From positions 4,154,001-4,218,000 of the forward strand of contig NZ_CP010797.1 in NCBI RefSeq assembly GCF_000954115.1: DNA of 64,000 nucleotides. The letters are read 5' to 3'. Under the pieces are notes generated by a model. The model was not told the DNA's origin, ran no database searches, and was given only the letters and a program-made list of their open reading frames with translations. A program made the translations under genes and the position numbers. This DNA comes from Rhodococcus sp. B7740 (GTDB taxonomy: Bacteria > Actinomycetota > Actinomycetes > Mycobacteriales > Mycobacteriaceae). Below are positions 36,039-44,958 of the stretch, one piece after another (positions within the stretch are counted from its first letter, which is position 1; every line of letters begins with the position of its first letter).

Positions 36039-37292
36039 ATGGCAGCACATCGCGACACCGAGACCGCGCATTCACCGTCCACCTCGTTCTCGGAATCGAT
36101 AGGACTGGTCGTCACCATGCAGTTCGCACCCATCCGACGACTCGACGACAACGCCCTTGCCGGAGCCGAACTCCAACTACGAGGCCCTGCCGGTTCTGCA
36201 CTGGACTCCGCTGACGCGCTGCGCCGCGCCGCACACCTGATGCAACAGCGACCCCAATTCGATCTGCACAAGACCACACTTGCGAACACCGCACCTGCAC
36301 GTACCCTCGCCGAACACCTGCCCCTGATCCTCACCGTCGATGCGCAATCACGCCGCGCCCTCGACGACAGCGACCGCGAACGCACATCTACGGTGCTCGA
36401 ACGCGTCGTCGTCACCGTCGACGCCTCAGCCGTCCTCGCCGACCCCCACCAGGCCATGGCCGTAATAGCATCCGCGCGGACCGGCGGAAAGCTGATCGCA
36501 CTCGACGGCGTCGGAGACCACCCCCACGCGACGACCCTTCTGCCGTTGATCGAGCCCGACATCGTCATCACCGCAGCGGACCTGCTCACCGAAACCGGAC
36601 ACGACGTCGGAACCACCACCCATGCCCTCGCCGCCTACGCCGAGCGCTCCCACGCGGTGATCGTCGCCGAAGGCGTTGACACCGAAGCCACCCGCCTGGC
36701 CGCGATCACCATCGGAGCCACGTACGGAACGGGGCAGCTGTTCCCGGCAGTCGACGACCCCGCCGAGCTCCTCGACGAGCCGGTTGTTCCTATGCCCGCC
36801 GACCCGGTCTGGACCACACCGACCACCGACTCGAGCACCCCCTACGCCATTGCCTCGGCACACGCCACCGCCCGGCGCGGAACGAAAAAGCTGTTGATTC
36901 AGATGAGCAAATCCCTCGAAGCGCACGCCGCAGCGTCCGGATCATCGATGATCGCACTCGGCACTTTTCAACGCGCACAACACTTCACACCCACCACCTC
37001 CGCTCGATGGCATCATCTCGCAGAAACCATCGGTTTCGCCGGGGTCTACGGCGTGGGCCTACCCGCCCTCGTCGACGGCAACGTTCGACATGCCCCACTC
37101 GACCCCGGCGACCCACTCGTCCAGGAATGGACCGTCATCACCCTCGGTCCACACCACGCGGCACTTCTGTCCGCACGTGACCGCCACGACAACGGCCCTG
37201 ACCTCGACCGCACTTTCGACTTCGTGCAGACCTTCGACCGCGTCACCGTCACCCAAGCCGCCCGAGCGATTCTGCGGCGCTACCCGCACTGA
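36039..37292 (+). CDS. degenerate EAL domain plus DICT sensory domain protein
   Basis: 417 residues from the ATG at 36039, which has a GGGGAGGA site; a second ATG at 36117 is less well placed. The first 250 residues follow the EAL fold but the active-site motifs are eroded: the EAL position reads AEL, the metal Lys strand reads DIVITAADLL, while AEGVDTE is retained. Residues from about 275 match the DICT domain, with LLIQMSKSLEAHA and ALGTFQRAQHFTP. It is probably a c-di-GMP binder or protein-interaction sensor and not a phosphodiesterase. The related gene at 41021 keeps more of the catalytic residues. Confidence 0.72.
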   Translation: MAAHRDTETAHSPSTSFSESIGLVVTMQFAPIRRLDDNALAGAELQLRGPAGSALDSADALRRAAHLMQQRPQFDLHKTTLANTAPARTLAEHLPLILTVDAQSRRALDDSDRERTSTVLERVVVTVDASAVLADPHQAMAVIASARTGGKLIALDGVGDHPHATTLLPLIEPDIVITAADLLTETGHDVGTTTHALAAYAERSHAVIVAEGVDTEATRLAAITIGATYGTGQLFPAVDDPAELLDEPVVPMPADPVWTTPTTDSSTPYAIASAHATARRGTKKLLIQMSKSLEAHAAASGSSMIALGTFQRAQHFTPTTSARWHHLAETIGFAGVYGVGLPALVDGNVRHAPLDPGDPLVQEWTVITLGPHHAALLSARDRHDNGPDLDRTFDFVQTFDRVTVTQAARAILRRYPH

Positions 37293-37658
37293 ACGACACG
37301 CATTCGCCGGCACGCGGGGCCCCATGCACGCCCGCCGGACAGCATCCTCGGTTCCAGCGAACAATGCGCACCTATGCAGATTTCAGGAACGCAGCTGCGG
37401 AGAGCACACCGCTGATCACCGCGGACATCATGACCTGGATATGTGACTATCCACAGTGACCGCAGACTTTCTGTCGGATTCGCCCAGTGATATGTCACAG
37501 AGTGACGACAAATAACAGGTCTGCAGTACGTTTTAGGCTATTTCGCTGGTCCGTAGGGTTGTTTTCTGGACACAATAGGTTTGACGATTGTTCAGGAATC
37601 AACCATGCCCTCGATTTCGCCCCAGAAGGGCGTCGAGGGATCAGCCAGGAGTGCGCCC
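37293..37658. other. non-coding gap before GNAT-like gene
   Basis: About 365 bases, AT-richer than the flanking genes in the last 200. No gene is visible. It probably holds the promoter of the 37659 gene. A short inverted pair GTGA/TCAC at 37487-37498 and a TGTGACTATCCACA stretch near 37441 are present but do not match the known CRP spacing. Confidence 0.5.
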
Positions 37659-38462
37659 ATGACTACCCCTCTCCTCCCCGACGTGCCCTCGGCACGCACC
37701 ATCGAATACGTAGACCGTCCCCGCTCGGTTTGCAGTGTGCCGACAGACAGGACGAGCCTCGTCCGGGGGCGAGGGCTGGACTCCGTTCACCGGTCGACGC
37801 CTTGCGCGGACGGAGCCCTGACATTGACAGCCGCGACGCCGTCGGGCTCCCCGGAACTGTGGTCCCGCTACGTCGAAGGAGCGTGGGAGTCGTATTCACG
37901 CCACGGTGTCACCGCGGCTCTCGACCTGGAAGAAGTGGCTTCCGGCGCAACGACAGCACTGTTCTACGTGGTGTGCGATGAGGCAGGAGAGATGCTCGGC
38001 GGCGTTCGAGCCCAGGGGCCGTACGCGATGGTAGAGCAATCCCATGTCCTCACCGAGTGGAAGGACTCGCCCGGACTGGCACCGGTTACCGACCTGCTTC
38101 GGTCTCGACTTCCCCACGGAATCGTGGAAATGAAAAGCGCGTGGGTCGATGCGGGGGCCGCAGGGCGGACGGTGTCGAATGTCCTGGCTCGAACAGCGTT
38201 GCCGACGCTCGAATTGACCGGCAGCCGGTACCTGTTCGCCAGCGCGGCCGATCACGTCCTGCGATTGTGGGAGAGTTCCGGTGGGCGGATCGACCACGGC
38301 ATCCCCGCTGCCGCGTATCCGAGCGAGCAGTACCGGACCGTCATGATGTGGTGGGACCGAACTACTCTCGCACAGGCCGCGCAGCCCGAGGTGTGGCGCT
38401 CGATGGTCGACGAGGTCCGCGCACTGTGTGGGGACGATCGGCACGTCCTGTTCGTGGCATAG
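37659..38462 (+). CDS. GNAT-like acyltransferase-fold protein, function unknown
   Basis: 267 residues from the ATG at 37659, preceded by AGGAG at seven bases. Central strands (TTALFYVVCDEAGEMLGGVRAQG) and the later WVDAGAAGRTVSNVLARTALPTL helix with YLFASAADHVLRLWESSGG resemble the acyl-CoA-binding core of GNAT or N-acyl-amino-acid synthase folds. The resemblance is by pattern and needs a profile search. It converges on the diguanylate cyclase gene, with 12 bases between stops, and sits among EAL/DICT, GGDEF and ThiF-type genes. Confidence 0.55.
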   Translation: MTTPLLPDVPSARTIEYVDRPRSVCSVPTDRTSLVRGRGLDSVHRSTPCADGALTLTAATPSGSPELWSRYVEGAWESYSRHGVTAALDLEEVASGATTALFYVVCDEAGEMLGGVRAQGPYAMVEQSHVLTEWKDSPGLAPVTDLLRSRLPHGIVEMKSAWVDAGAAGRTVSNVLARTALPTLELTGSRYLFASAADHVLRLWESSGGRIDHGIPAAAYPSEQYRTVMMWWDRTTLAQAAQPEVWRSMVDEVRALCGDDRHVLFVA

Positions 38463-38474
38463 CGGCTCGCTACA

Positions 38475-39644
38475 TCACTGGCGTCGACCATTTTCGTGTT
38501 GCCGACCCTGTACGGTGCCCTGCCAGCTGATCGTCAAGGTCCCCGCGTGGCAGGCGCGGTCTCGGCCGTCGGTCTTGGCTCGGTAGAGCGCGGCATCAGC
38601 GGCGCGGACGACTGCATCGAGTACTTGATCGAGACCGCCCGATTCGGTCGAAGCGAAGCTCGTCGCGGGTGACGCACCGTCATCGGACGCGGCCGGTCGC
38701 ACGTCTACAGTCACCGTTCCGATACTCACGGTCACCGTGCAGTCGGACCGGACTCGGTCGAGTATCCGCCGCGTGAGCTCGTGATCCTCTCGGTGTGTGG
38801 CGAGGATCAGGAACTCTTCGCCGCCGGTCCGGGCGACCACCGCATCCGATGCGCCGACCACCGCGTGCACCGCATTCGCCAGGGTGGCGGCAACCGCGGC
38901 GAGCGTTCGGTCGCCGGCTGTGTGACCGGCCGTGTCGTTGACGGCCTTGAAGTAGTCGACGTCGACTACGAGCGCAGACAACGGTTTCCCTCGCTCGCAG
39001 GCCTCGTGCACCAGGATCCCGGCGTTCGACAGCAGTCCGCGTCGATTGACCAGACCGGTCAGCGGATCCGTGTCGGCCAGTTGTTGCAGTTTCCGGTTGA
39101 CCACCGACAGTGTTCGGCGCAGGCCACCGATGAGCGCGACCGGCACCAGCACCGTGGTCACGGCGGCACCGATTGCGACCGCAGTCACTGCCCACCCGGA
39201 AGACCCCACACTGATCACCGACAGTGCCGTGGCCATCACCACCGAGACCGCGGACAGGCCGGCAGTCACACGTGGTGGTGAGCTCGATGCGGCGATGGCC
39301 GGAACGATGGCCAACATCGAGGTGACCGCACGCGTTCCTGCCGGATCCGCGATCAGGTAGGCACTGATCGCGACTCCGGTCATACCCCCGAAACCCAGGA
39401 CCGCGAATTGGCGTTCGCTCAACCGCCCCACCTTGGCGGCGAAAAGCACGGTGACTGCGGTGAACGTCAGCACGGCGATGAGAACCGGAAGTGCGTTCGG
39501 CCGTAGGAATGTCGGTGACAGCAGCGCAATGGCCAACAGTGGCACCGCACCGGTGGCGCTCGCGATGACTGCGGCCGTGCGGGTGTCGAGCCGTGATCGC
39601 CAGAAGTTCGTGCGCCGACGAGGCGACTGGTCGATCACGTTCAT
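38475..39644 (-). CDS. membrane-bound diguanylate cyclase (GGDEF)
   Basis: 389 residues from the ATG at 39644. Residues 1-195 hold about six hydrophobic segments. The GGDEF domain starts near residue 205 (ADTDPLTGLVNRRGL), and the active-site motif is GGEEF at 274-278, so catalysis is expected. The usual inhibitory RxxD reads GASD, so allosteric product inhibition is probably absent. The metal Asp is in VVDVDYFKAVND. It makes c-di-GMP near two EAL-type proteins. Confidence 0.88.
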   Translation of the reverse strand: MNVIDQSPRRRTNFWRSRLDTRTAAVIASATGAVPLLAIALLSPTFLRPNALPVLIAVLTFTAVTVLFAAKVGRLSERQFAVLGFGGMTGVAISAYLIADPAGTRAVTSMLAIVPAIAASSSPPRVTAGLSAVSVVMATALSVISVGSSGWAVTAVAIGAAVTTVLVPVALIGGLRRTLSVVNRKLQQLADTDPLTGLVNRRGLLSNAGILVHEACERGKPLSALVVDVDYFKAVNDTAGHTAGDRTLAAVAATLANAVHAVVGASDAVVARTGGEEFLILATHREDHELTRRILDRVRSDCTVTVSIGTVTVDVRPAASDDGASPATSFASTESGGLDQVLDAVVRAADAALYRAKTDGRDRACHAGTLTISWQGTVQGRQHENGRRQ

Positions 39645-39722
39645 CGGATGATTCCTCGGATCAGGGTTGGGCGAACCCCACAAACAGTATCTGTCGGAGC
39701 TCCTCGCCGGTGGTGCGCCCGC

Positions 39723-40751
39723 TCACACGTTTGCAGGACCGGCGGCAGGGTCGAGGCCGGTGCGTACCAACCCATCCAGGTCGATCCGCCGCCGACCTGA
39801 AGGGAGTGGTTCGCCTCGGCCGAATGCCCTCACGGCAGCGGTTACAGCGGCACCCCCGAGTGCGACGTCTCCGCCGAGCTGGGGCCACGTCGAAAGCGTG
39901 CGCCCGATCTCCGGCACCGACGCAATCATTCGAGGGGTCAGCTTGCTCGGTTCGAGCAACGTCGCTGCAATTGTGCTCTTCTGCTCGATGGTCATGTCGG
40001 CCAGATCCGCGGTGTCCATTTCGCCGAGCAGTCCGTGAAACACCGGTCGGTCGGGTTCGAGATCGAAGCGTTCGATATCGAGGACGCCTCCGTCGCTGGT
40101 CTCCATCACCACAGGAATACCTCGGGCGCGGGCGTGGTGGCGGACCAGCAATTTGGTGTCGATCGAGTCGCATTCCTCGACGACGAGATCGAGTCCGTCG
40201 AGAAAGCCACCGAGCGTCTCGGCCGTCACACCGTTCGCGAAGACCTGCACATTCAGATAGGGGTCGAGCTCGGAAATTCGTCGGGCTGCCACGACCGCTT
40301 TGTTCACGCCCAGATCGAGCACCGAAGTCGGGACGCGGTTGAGATTCGACAGATCGAGCTCGTCGAAGTCGGCCAGACGCAACTCCCCGCACAATCCCTC
40401 CAGTGCGAGGGTATGCGCGACGGCATGACCGACGCTCAGCCCGACGATTCCCACCCGCAGACCTCTGAACCGAGCTTGCTCTTCGGTGGTGATCTTGTTT
40501 CTGTTGCGGTCCAGTCGCAGCCGATCGAAGCCGCGTGGACCGAGGACCCGCACCAGTGAGCGCCGCCATGGGTAGTACACCCACCGTGGCTCTTCCGCGA
40601 GGTCGCCGGCGATCGCGGGAAGCAGCCCACGAAGCGAGGCCAACTGGTCGGGTGTCGTGTCGACGACGCCGATGGCGGGATCGTCGATCAGACCACGGAC
40701 GATCGAGTCGTGTTCGTGCTCGGACGGATCGAACACTCTGTGCTCTGACAT
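39723..40751 (-). CDS. ThiF/E1-like adenylyltransferase (Rv1355c/MoeY-like, short form)
   Basis: 342 residues from the ATG at 40751 with a GGAGA site. The E1-like core starts near residue 100: GIVGLSVGHAVAHTLALEG for ATP, the acid patch ADFDELDLSNLNR with the Arg finger, and NKAVVAARRI with the Lys. No CxxC zinc pair or clear catalytic Cys is seen. Mycobacterium tuberculosis Rv1355c (MoeY) is about twice as long, with a C-terminal nitroreductase-like part, and lies beside c-di-GMP genes Rv1354c and Rv1357c. The present gene ends before such a domain. The adenylated partner is unknown. Confidence 0.7.
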   Translation of the reverse strand: MSEHRVFDPSEHEHDSIVRGLIDDPAIGVVDTTPDQLASLRGLLPAIAGDLAEEPRWVYYPWRRSLVRVLGPRGFDRLRLDRNRNKITTEEQARFRGLRVGIVGLSVGHAVAHTLALEGLCGELRLADFDELDLSNLNRVPTSVLDLGVNKAVVAARRISELDPYLNVQVFANGVTAETLGGFLDGLDLVVEECDSIDTKLLVRHHARARGIPVVMETSDGGVLDIERFDLEPDRPVFHGLLGEMDTADLADMTIEQKSTIAATLLEPSKLTPRMIASVPEIGRTLSTWPQLGGDVALGGAAVTAAVRAFGRGEPLPSGRRRIDLDGLVRTGLDPAAGPANV

Positions 40752-41020
40752 TGCTGAGTCTCCGCATCTTTCGGATGATTGTCGCCGACGGGCGGCACCG
40801 ATCACGTCCCACAGCCGGACGCGACACCAGGCTGGTTCACGTTACTGAACAACGGGCGGCAATCATTGCCAGGCTGCGGATCGCTTGATAAGAACTAAGC
40901 AGACGCCGTCCATCCGCTGTGGTGAAGCCCGCGTACGGACAACGCGCCCGCGTGCCGCGGCACAGGGAACGAAAGTCTCTGTGTACGTGCAGCGGTGGGA
41001 CCGAGAACGTGGGGTGAGAA

Positions 41021-42286
41021 TTGGGCGTCGACAGGGGCTTCGACGAGCGTTTCAGCTCACTGACCTCGATCTTTCAGCCGATCGTCGACTCGAGGACCGG
41101 GTTGGTCGTCGCGCACGAGGCACTCACCCGGTGGCCGGCGTTTCCGGACACCTCGCCGGAACAAATCTTCGACATCGCTCGCACCATGGGAATGGTCGAC
41201 GAGCTGGACCGCAGGTGCATCGAGTCGGCAGTCACCACAGCGGCACAGTCCACCCCTGCAGACCACGCGCCGCGTACGTTGTTCGTCAACATCGAAGCCG
41301 AAGCGATGTCCTCCGAGAACTCGTCGGCCTCGGTCCGCCGCCTCAGCCAGTTGCTCCGCGCAGGCGGCTCCCAGGTTCGGCCGGTTGCGGAATTCCCCGA
41401 ACGCTCCCTGCTCACCGACCCTGCACGCCTGCTCAGATCGGCGGACCGACTCCGACGTGACGGAGTCACCATCGCTCTCGACGACGTCGGTGCCGACCCC
41501 GACTCTCTGGTACTGCTGCCCCTTCTGGCACCGGAAGTGATCAAACTCGACAGATCGTTGCTCGACGACGACCTCCCCGGCGACAAGCTCGCCACCTTGC
41601 TCGCCGTGCTCGCATACTCGAGCCGGTTCGAGGTGACACTCATCGCCGAAGGAATCGAAACCGAGAGACAGAAGGACAAAGCCTTGGCGTGGGGTGCCGA
41701 CTACGGGCAAGGGTTTCATCTCGGCCGTCCCGGCCCCCTCGATGCATCCCCGACCTCCTCCTTTCCTGTGCAGCCACGCCCTCCTATGACGAGACCGTTG
41801 ACGGACATTCTCGACGACCGCGCCACCGACACGACGTCGATCTCGCTCCTCACGTCCATCTCCGACCATTTGCTCGACTTCGGGATGACGACCACCGAGA
41901 CTCTGACGATCGTCGTCGCGTTCCGCGAACCGGAATTGTGCAGCGCAGACATGGCGCGCAAACTGCAGCATCTGGCTCGCCGACACCCGTACGTCAAAGC
42001 GCTCGACGCACCGCGCGCACTGTTCACTGCCACCGATGGGGTGCGCCACGCCGACCTGGTTCAACCCTCGGAAAGAATCGGTGCCATCGCCGTCATCGGC
42101 CAACGGTTCTACTGCGCCCTGGTCGCCGCCCCGCTCGACCCCGATGCTCCAGCGTCGCCGTCGAACGAGTGGAGGTATTTCTTCAGCACCGATCCGGCCC
42201 AGGTCTGCGACTCTGCGCACACACTGATCGTGCACAGTTCGAGCCCCACCCGACCCGGGCCCGACCTGACATCGGGTCGACCATGA
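41021..42286 (+). CDS. EAL-domain c-di-GMP phosphodiesterase with C-terminal DICT-like sensor
   Basis: 421 residues from a TTG at 41021, after GGGGTGAG; no in-frame ATG or GTG lies nearby, so the start is uncertain. The EAL domain keeps EAL at residue 33 (AHEALTRW), the FVN Asn, DDVG, EVIKLDR and AEGIE, plus GQGF, which suggests an active enzyme. Residues from about 255 onward resemble the DICT domain but less clearly than in the 36039 protein. It is divergent from the ThiF-like gene across 269 bases. Confidence 0.82.
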   Translation: MGVDRGFDERFSSLTSIFQPIVDSRTGLVVAHEALTRWPAFPDTSPEQIFDIARTMGMVDELDRRCIESAVTTAAQSTPADHAPRTLFVNIEAEAMSSENSSASVRRLSQLLRAGGSQVRPVAEFPERSLLTDPARLLRSADRLRRDGVTIALDDVGADPDSLVLLPLLAPEVIKLDRSLLDDDLPGDKLATLLAVLAYSSRFEVTLIAEGIETERQKDKALAWGADYGQGFHLGRPGPLDASPTSSFPVQPRPPMTRPLTDILDDRATDTTSISLLTSISDHLLDFGMTTTETLTIVVAFREPELCSADMARKLQHLARRHPYVKALDAPRALFTATDGVRHADLVQPSERIGAIAVIGQRFYCALVAAPLDPDAPASPSNEWRYFFSTDPAQVCDSAHTLIVHSSSPTRPGPDLTSGRP

Positions 42287-42307
42287 CGAAACCTGTTCCG
42301 GCAGCGG

Positions 42308-43675
42308 TCAACTGTGCGCGTGCAGCGGACGTCCCGACAACGCCATCATTGCTTCACCCAGCGCTTCGTTTTGCGTGGGATGGGCGTGCACGAAACTTCC
42401 GACCTCCGCTGGCAGTGCTTCCCACGCAACCGCGAGCTGAGCCTCGCCGATCAGTTCGCCCACGCGGTCACCGACGAGGTGAACACCGACAACCGGGCCG
42501 TCGTCACGGGCTCGAATCACTTTGACTCCGCCGGCGGTGGACAGGACGCGGCTCTTGCCGTTGCCGCCGAGGTCGTAAACAACGGAGGTCACTGTGCCGT
42601 ACTTCTGCTCCGCGGCCTTTTCGGTGAGTCCCACCGACGCGACCTCCGGATGTGAATAGGTCACGCGCGGAATGAGATCGCCGTCGATGCGTGCCGGTGC
42701 GAGCCCGGCGATGTGCTCGGCGACGAACATGCCGTGCTGAAAACCGCGGTGCGCCAACTGATACCCCGCCACGATGTCGCCGACGGCATAGACGCCGTCC
42801 ACGGTGGTGAGCAGACTGTCGTCGACAGTGACGAAGCCGCGTTCGGTGGCGATGCCCTGTTCGGCCAGACCCAGGCCGTCGGTGCGAGGTCCGCGTCCGA
42901 CGGACACCAGTACGAGATCGGCGTCGAGGGTGTCCCCGGACGACAATGACACAGAGACTGCGTCGGGAGATTCGGTGACGGACTCGACCTTGGTCCCGGT
43001 ACGAATGTCGTTGCCGCGCTTGCGTAATGCCTTGGTCGACTGCTTCGAGGACCATTCGTCTTCGCCCGGCACGATGCGATCGAGCGCCTCGACAACGGTG
43101 ACCTTCGCACCGAACGATGCCCAGATACTGGCGAACTCGATACCGATCACACCGCCGCCGAGCACGACGACCGACTCCGGAACCCGATCGAGTGCCATCG
43201 CCCCGTCGCTGGTGAGCACGCGAGGTCCCAGTTCGATACCGGGGATGGTGCGTGAATACGACCCGGTGGCGAGAACCAGCGAGGCCCCGGTGATGCGTCG
43301 ACCCTCCACCTCGACGGTGCGAGGACCGACCACCTGGCCACTACCGGACACGATTTCGATGCCCGGACGCTTCAGCAATCCCTGCAGACCTGCGTACAGG
43401 CCGGCGACCACGCTGCGCTGATAGCCCAGTGCCGCGGGCATGTCCACACCAGTGAACGATGCGGTGACGCCGACATGCGCCGAGCCGCGCACCGCGTCGG
43501 CAACCTCGGCGGTGTGCAACAGGGCCTTGGTGGGGATGCATCCGCGATGCAGACAGGTGCCACCGAGCTTGTCTTCCTCGACGAGCGCGACCGTCAGGCC
43601 GAGTTGTTCGGCACGCAGGGCGCACGAATAGCCGCCCGACCCTCCACCAAGAATGAGAACGTCCACGTCGCTCAT
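42308..43675 (-). CDS. lpdA: dihydrolipoyl dehydrogenase (E3)
   Basis: 455 residues from the ATG at 43675; the upstream frame is the shadow of the E2 gene. The FAD motif LGGGSGGYSCALRAEQLG, the redox disulfide GGTCLHRGCIPTK and the C-terminal dimer motif with the His-Glu pair AHPTQNEALGE are complete. It reoxidises the lipoyl groups of the E2. Four-base overlap with the E2 gene shows that this E3 belongs to the branched-chain complex operon. Confidence 0.95.
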   Translation of the reverse strand: MSDVDVLILGGGSGGYSCALRAEQLGLTVALVEEDKLGGTCLHRGCIPTKALLHTAEVADAVRGSAHVGVTASFTGVDMPAALGYQRSVVAGLYAGLQGLLKRPGIEIVSGSGQVVGPRTVEVEGRRITGASLVLATGSYSRTIPGIELGPRVLTSDGAMALDRVPESVVVLGGGVIGIEFASIWASFGAKVTVVEALDRIVPGEDEWSSKQSTKALRKRGNDIRTGTKVESVTESPDAVSVSLSSGDTLDADLVLVSVGRGPRTDGLGLAEQGIATERGFVTVDDSLLTTVDGVYAVGDIVAGYQLAHRGFQHGMFVAEHIAGLAPARIDGDLIPRVTYSHPEVASVGLTEKAAEQKYGTVTSVVYDLGGNGKSRVLSTAGGVKVIRARDDGPVVGVHLVGDRVGELIGEAQLAVAWEALPAEVGSFVHAHPTQNEALGEAMMALSGRPLHAHS

Positions 43676-44958
43676 CGGACTGATCCCAATGCCACGACGG
43701 GGTTCTCGACAAAATCGGCAACGGTGCGCAGGAACCCGCCAGCCACTCCGCCGTCGCACACGCGGTGATCGAACGCCAACGACAGCTGCGTGACTTTGCG
43801 CACGGCCAATTGGCCGTCGACCACCCACGGACGGTCGATGATGCGGCCGATGCCCAGGATCGCGGCCTCGGGGTGGTTGATGATCGCGGCCGAGCCGTCG
43901 ACCCCGAACACTCCGTAGTTGTTGAGGGTGAACGTTCCGCCGCTCAGCCGGGCTGCGGGCAGTGAGCCGGTCCGTGCGAGTTCGGTCAGCTCGGCCAGCC
44001 GTTCGGACAGTTCCTTCAGATCGGCCTTGTCGGCCTGGGGCACAACGGGAACCATCAGTCCACGGTCGGTCTGCGCGGCGATGCCGAGTCCGACATTCTC
44101 GTAACGCAGGATCTCGCCTGCAGCGGTGTCGACCGTGCTGTTGAGCTCCGGGAACTTCGCCAGCGCGATCATGGTGAGTTTGGCGAGGACCGCCAACAGT
44201 GTCACCTTGACGCCGTCGATGGAGGCATCGAGGTCGCGTCGGGCCTGCAATAGAGCCGTCGCATCGACGTCGACCCACACCGTGGCCTCGGGAATCTCCG
44301 CGCGACTACGAGAGAGTTTGTCGGCGATGGTCTTACGAATGCCTGTGATCGGGATTCGGGTGACGCCCTCCGGCGAGGCAGCAACGGGCGAACCGGCCAA
44401 GGCTCGCTCGACGTCCGCGCGGGTAATGACTCCATGGCCGCCGGCGGTATCGATAGACGCCAGATCCAGCCCACCCTGCAACGCCATGCTGCGAACGATC
44501 GGGGAGAGCACCTTCGGCGCATGTGAGTGGAAATTCGTAGTCTGGGTCGAGTTTCCGCTCACCTGCGGCGCAGCCGCTCTCTGCTGCGGCGGAGCCGCAC
44601 TCCGCTTGCGACGACCGGTCGGGCCGTGTCCTGTGCCGTATCCGATGAGCACGTTGCCCGAACCGGCGCGTTCTTCTTCGCGGTATCGCTCATGGGCGGC
44701 AGGGGTATCGGCGATAGCACCGCCGGTGATGCTGATCAGGGGAGCGCCGACGGCCAGTGAAGTGCCCTCGGCCGCATGCAGTTCGCCGACCACACCCTCG
44801 AAGGGACACGGCACCTCGACGGAGGCTTTTGCAGTTTCGACCTCGACGACGACCTGATCGATGGTGACGGTATCGCCGGGCTTGACCTTCCACTCGACGA
44901 TCTCGGCCTCGGTCAGTCCCTCACCGAGATCGGGGAGCAGGAACACCTGCATGCTCAT
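43672..44958 (-). CDS. bkdC: 2-oxoacid dehydrogenase E2 (lipoamide acyltransferase), branched-chain type
   Basis: 428 residues; start ATG at 44958 or 44952. It has one lipoyl domain (residues 1-85, EVETAKASVEVP holds the lipoylated Lys), a linker, a peripheral subunit-binding domain near 150-185 (LSPIVRSMALQGGLDLASI), and the catalytic domain to the end with SLAFDHRVCDGGVAGGFL carrying His and Asp. Residues 133-146 in the linker are encoded by copy C of the 40-nt hairpin repeat. Overlaps E1 beta and E3 genes by four bases. Confidence 0.92.
   Translation of the reverse strand: MSMQVFLLPDLGEGLTEAEIVEWKVKPGDTVTIDQVVVEVETAKASVEVPCPFEGVVGELHAAEGTSLAVGAPLISITGGAIADTPAAHERYREEERAGSGNVLIGYGTGHGPTGRRKRSAAPPQQRAAAPQVSGNSTQTTNFHSHAPKVLSPIVRSMALQGGLDLASIDTAGGHGVITRADVERALAGSPVAASPEGVTRIPITGIRKTIADKLSRSRAEIPEATVWVDVDATALLQARRDLDASIDGVKVTLLAVLAKLTMIALAKFPELNSTVDTAAGEILRYENVGLGIAAQTDRGLMVPVVPQADKADLKELSERLAELTELARTGSLPAARLSGGTFTLNNYGVFGVDGSAAIINHPEAAILGIGRIIDRPWVVDGQLAVRKVTQLSLAFDHRVCDGGVAGGFLRTVADFVENPVVALGSVR
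44523..44562. repeat. 40-nt hairpin repeat, copy C, inside the E2 coding region
   Basis: Arms GTGAGTGGAAATTCG and CGAGTTTCCGCTCAC form a 15-bp stem in which the two imperfect positions are G-T wobbles. The loop TAGTCTGGGT shares its ends with copies A and B. It lies in frame in the linker between the lipoyl and subunit-binding domains of E2. Confidence 0.75.

Noticed and set aside
37441..37500. CRP-like TGTGA/TCACA sites
   Set aside because: The half-site spacing does not match the six-base spacer of known CRP sites.
38475..39644. Cyclase as a dual GGDEF-EAL protein
   Set aside because: The protein ends soon after the GGDEF domain; no EAL motif is in its frame.
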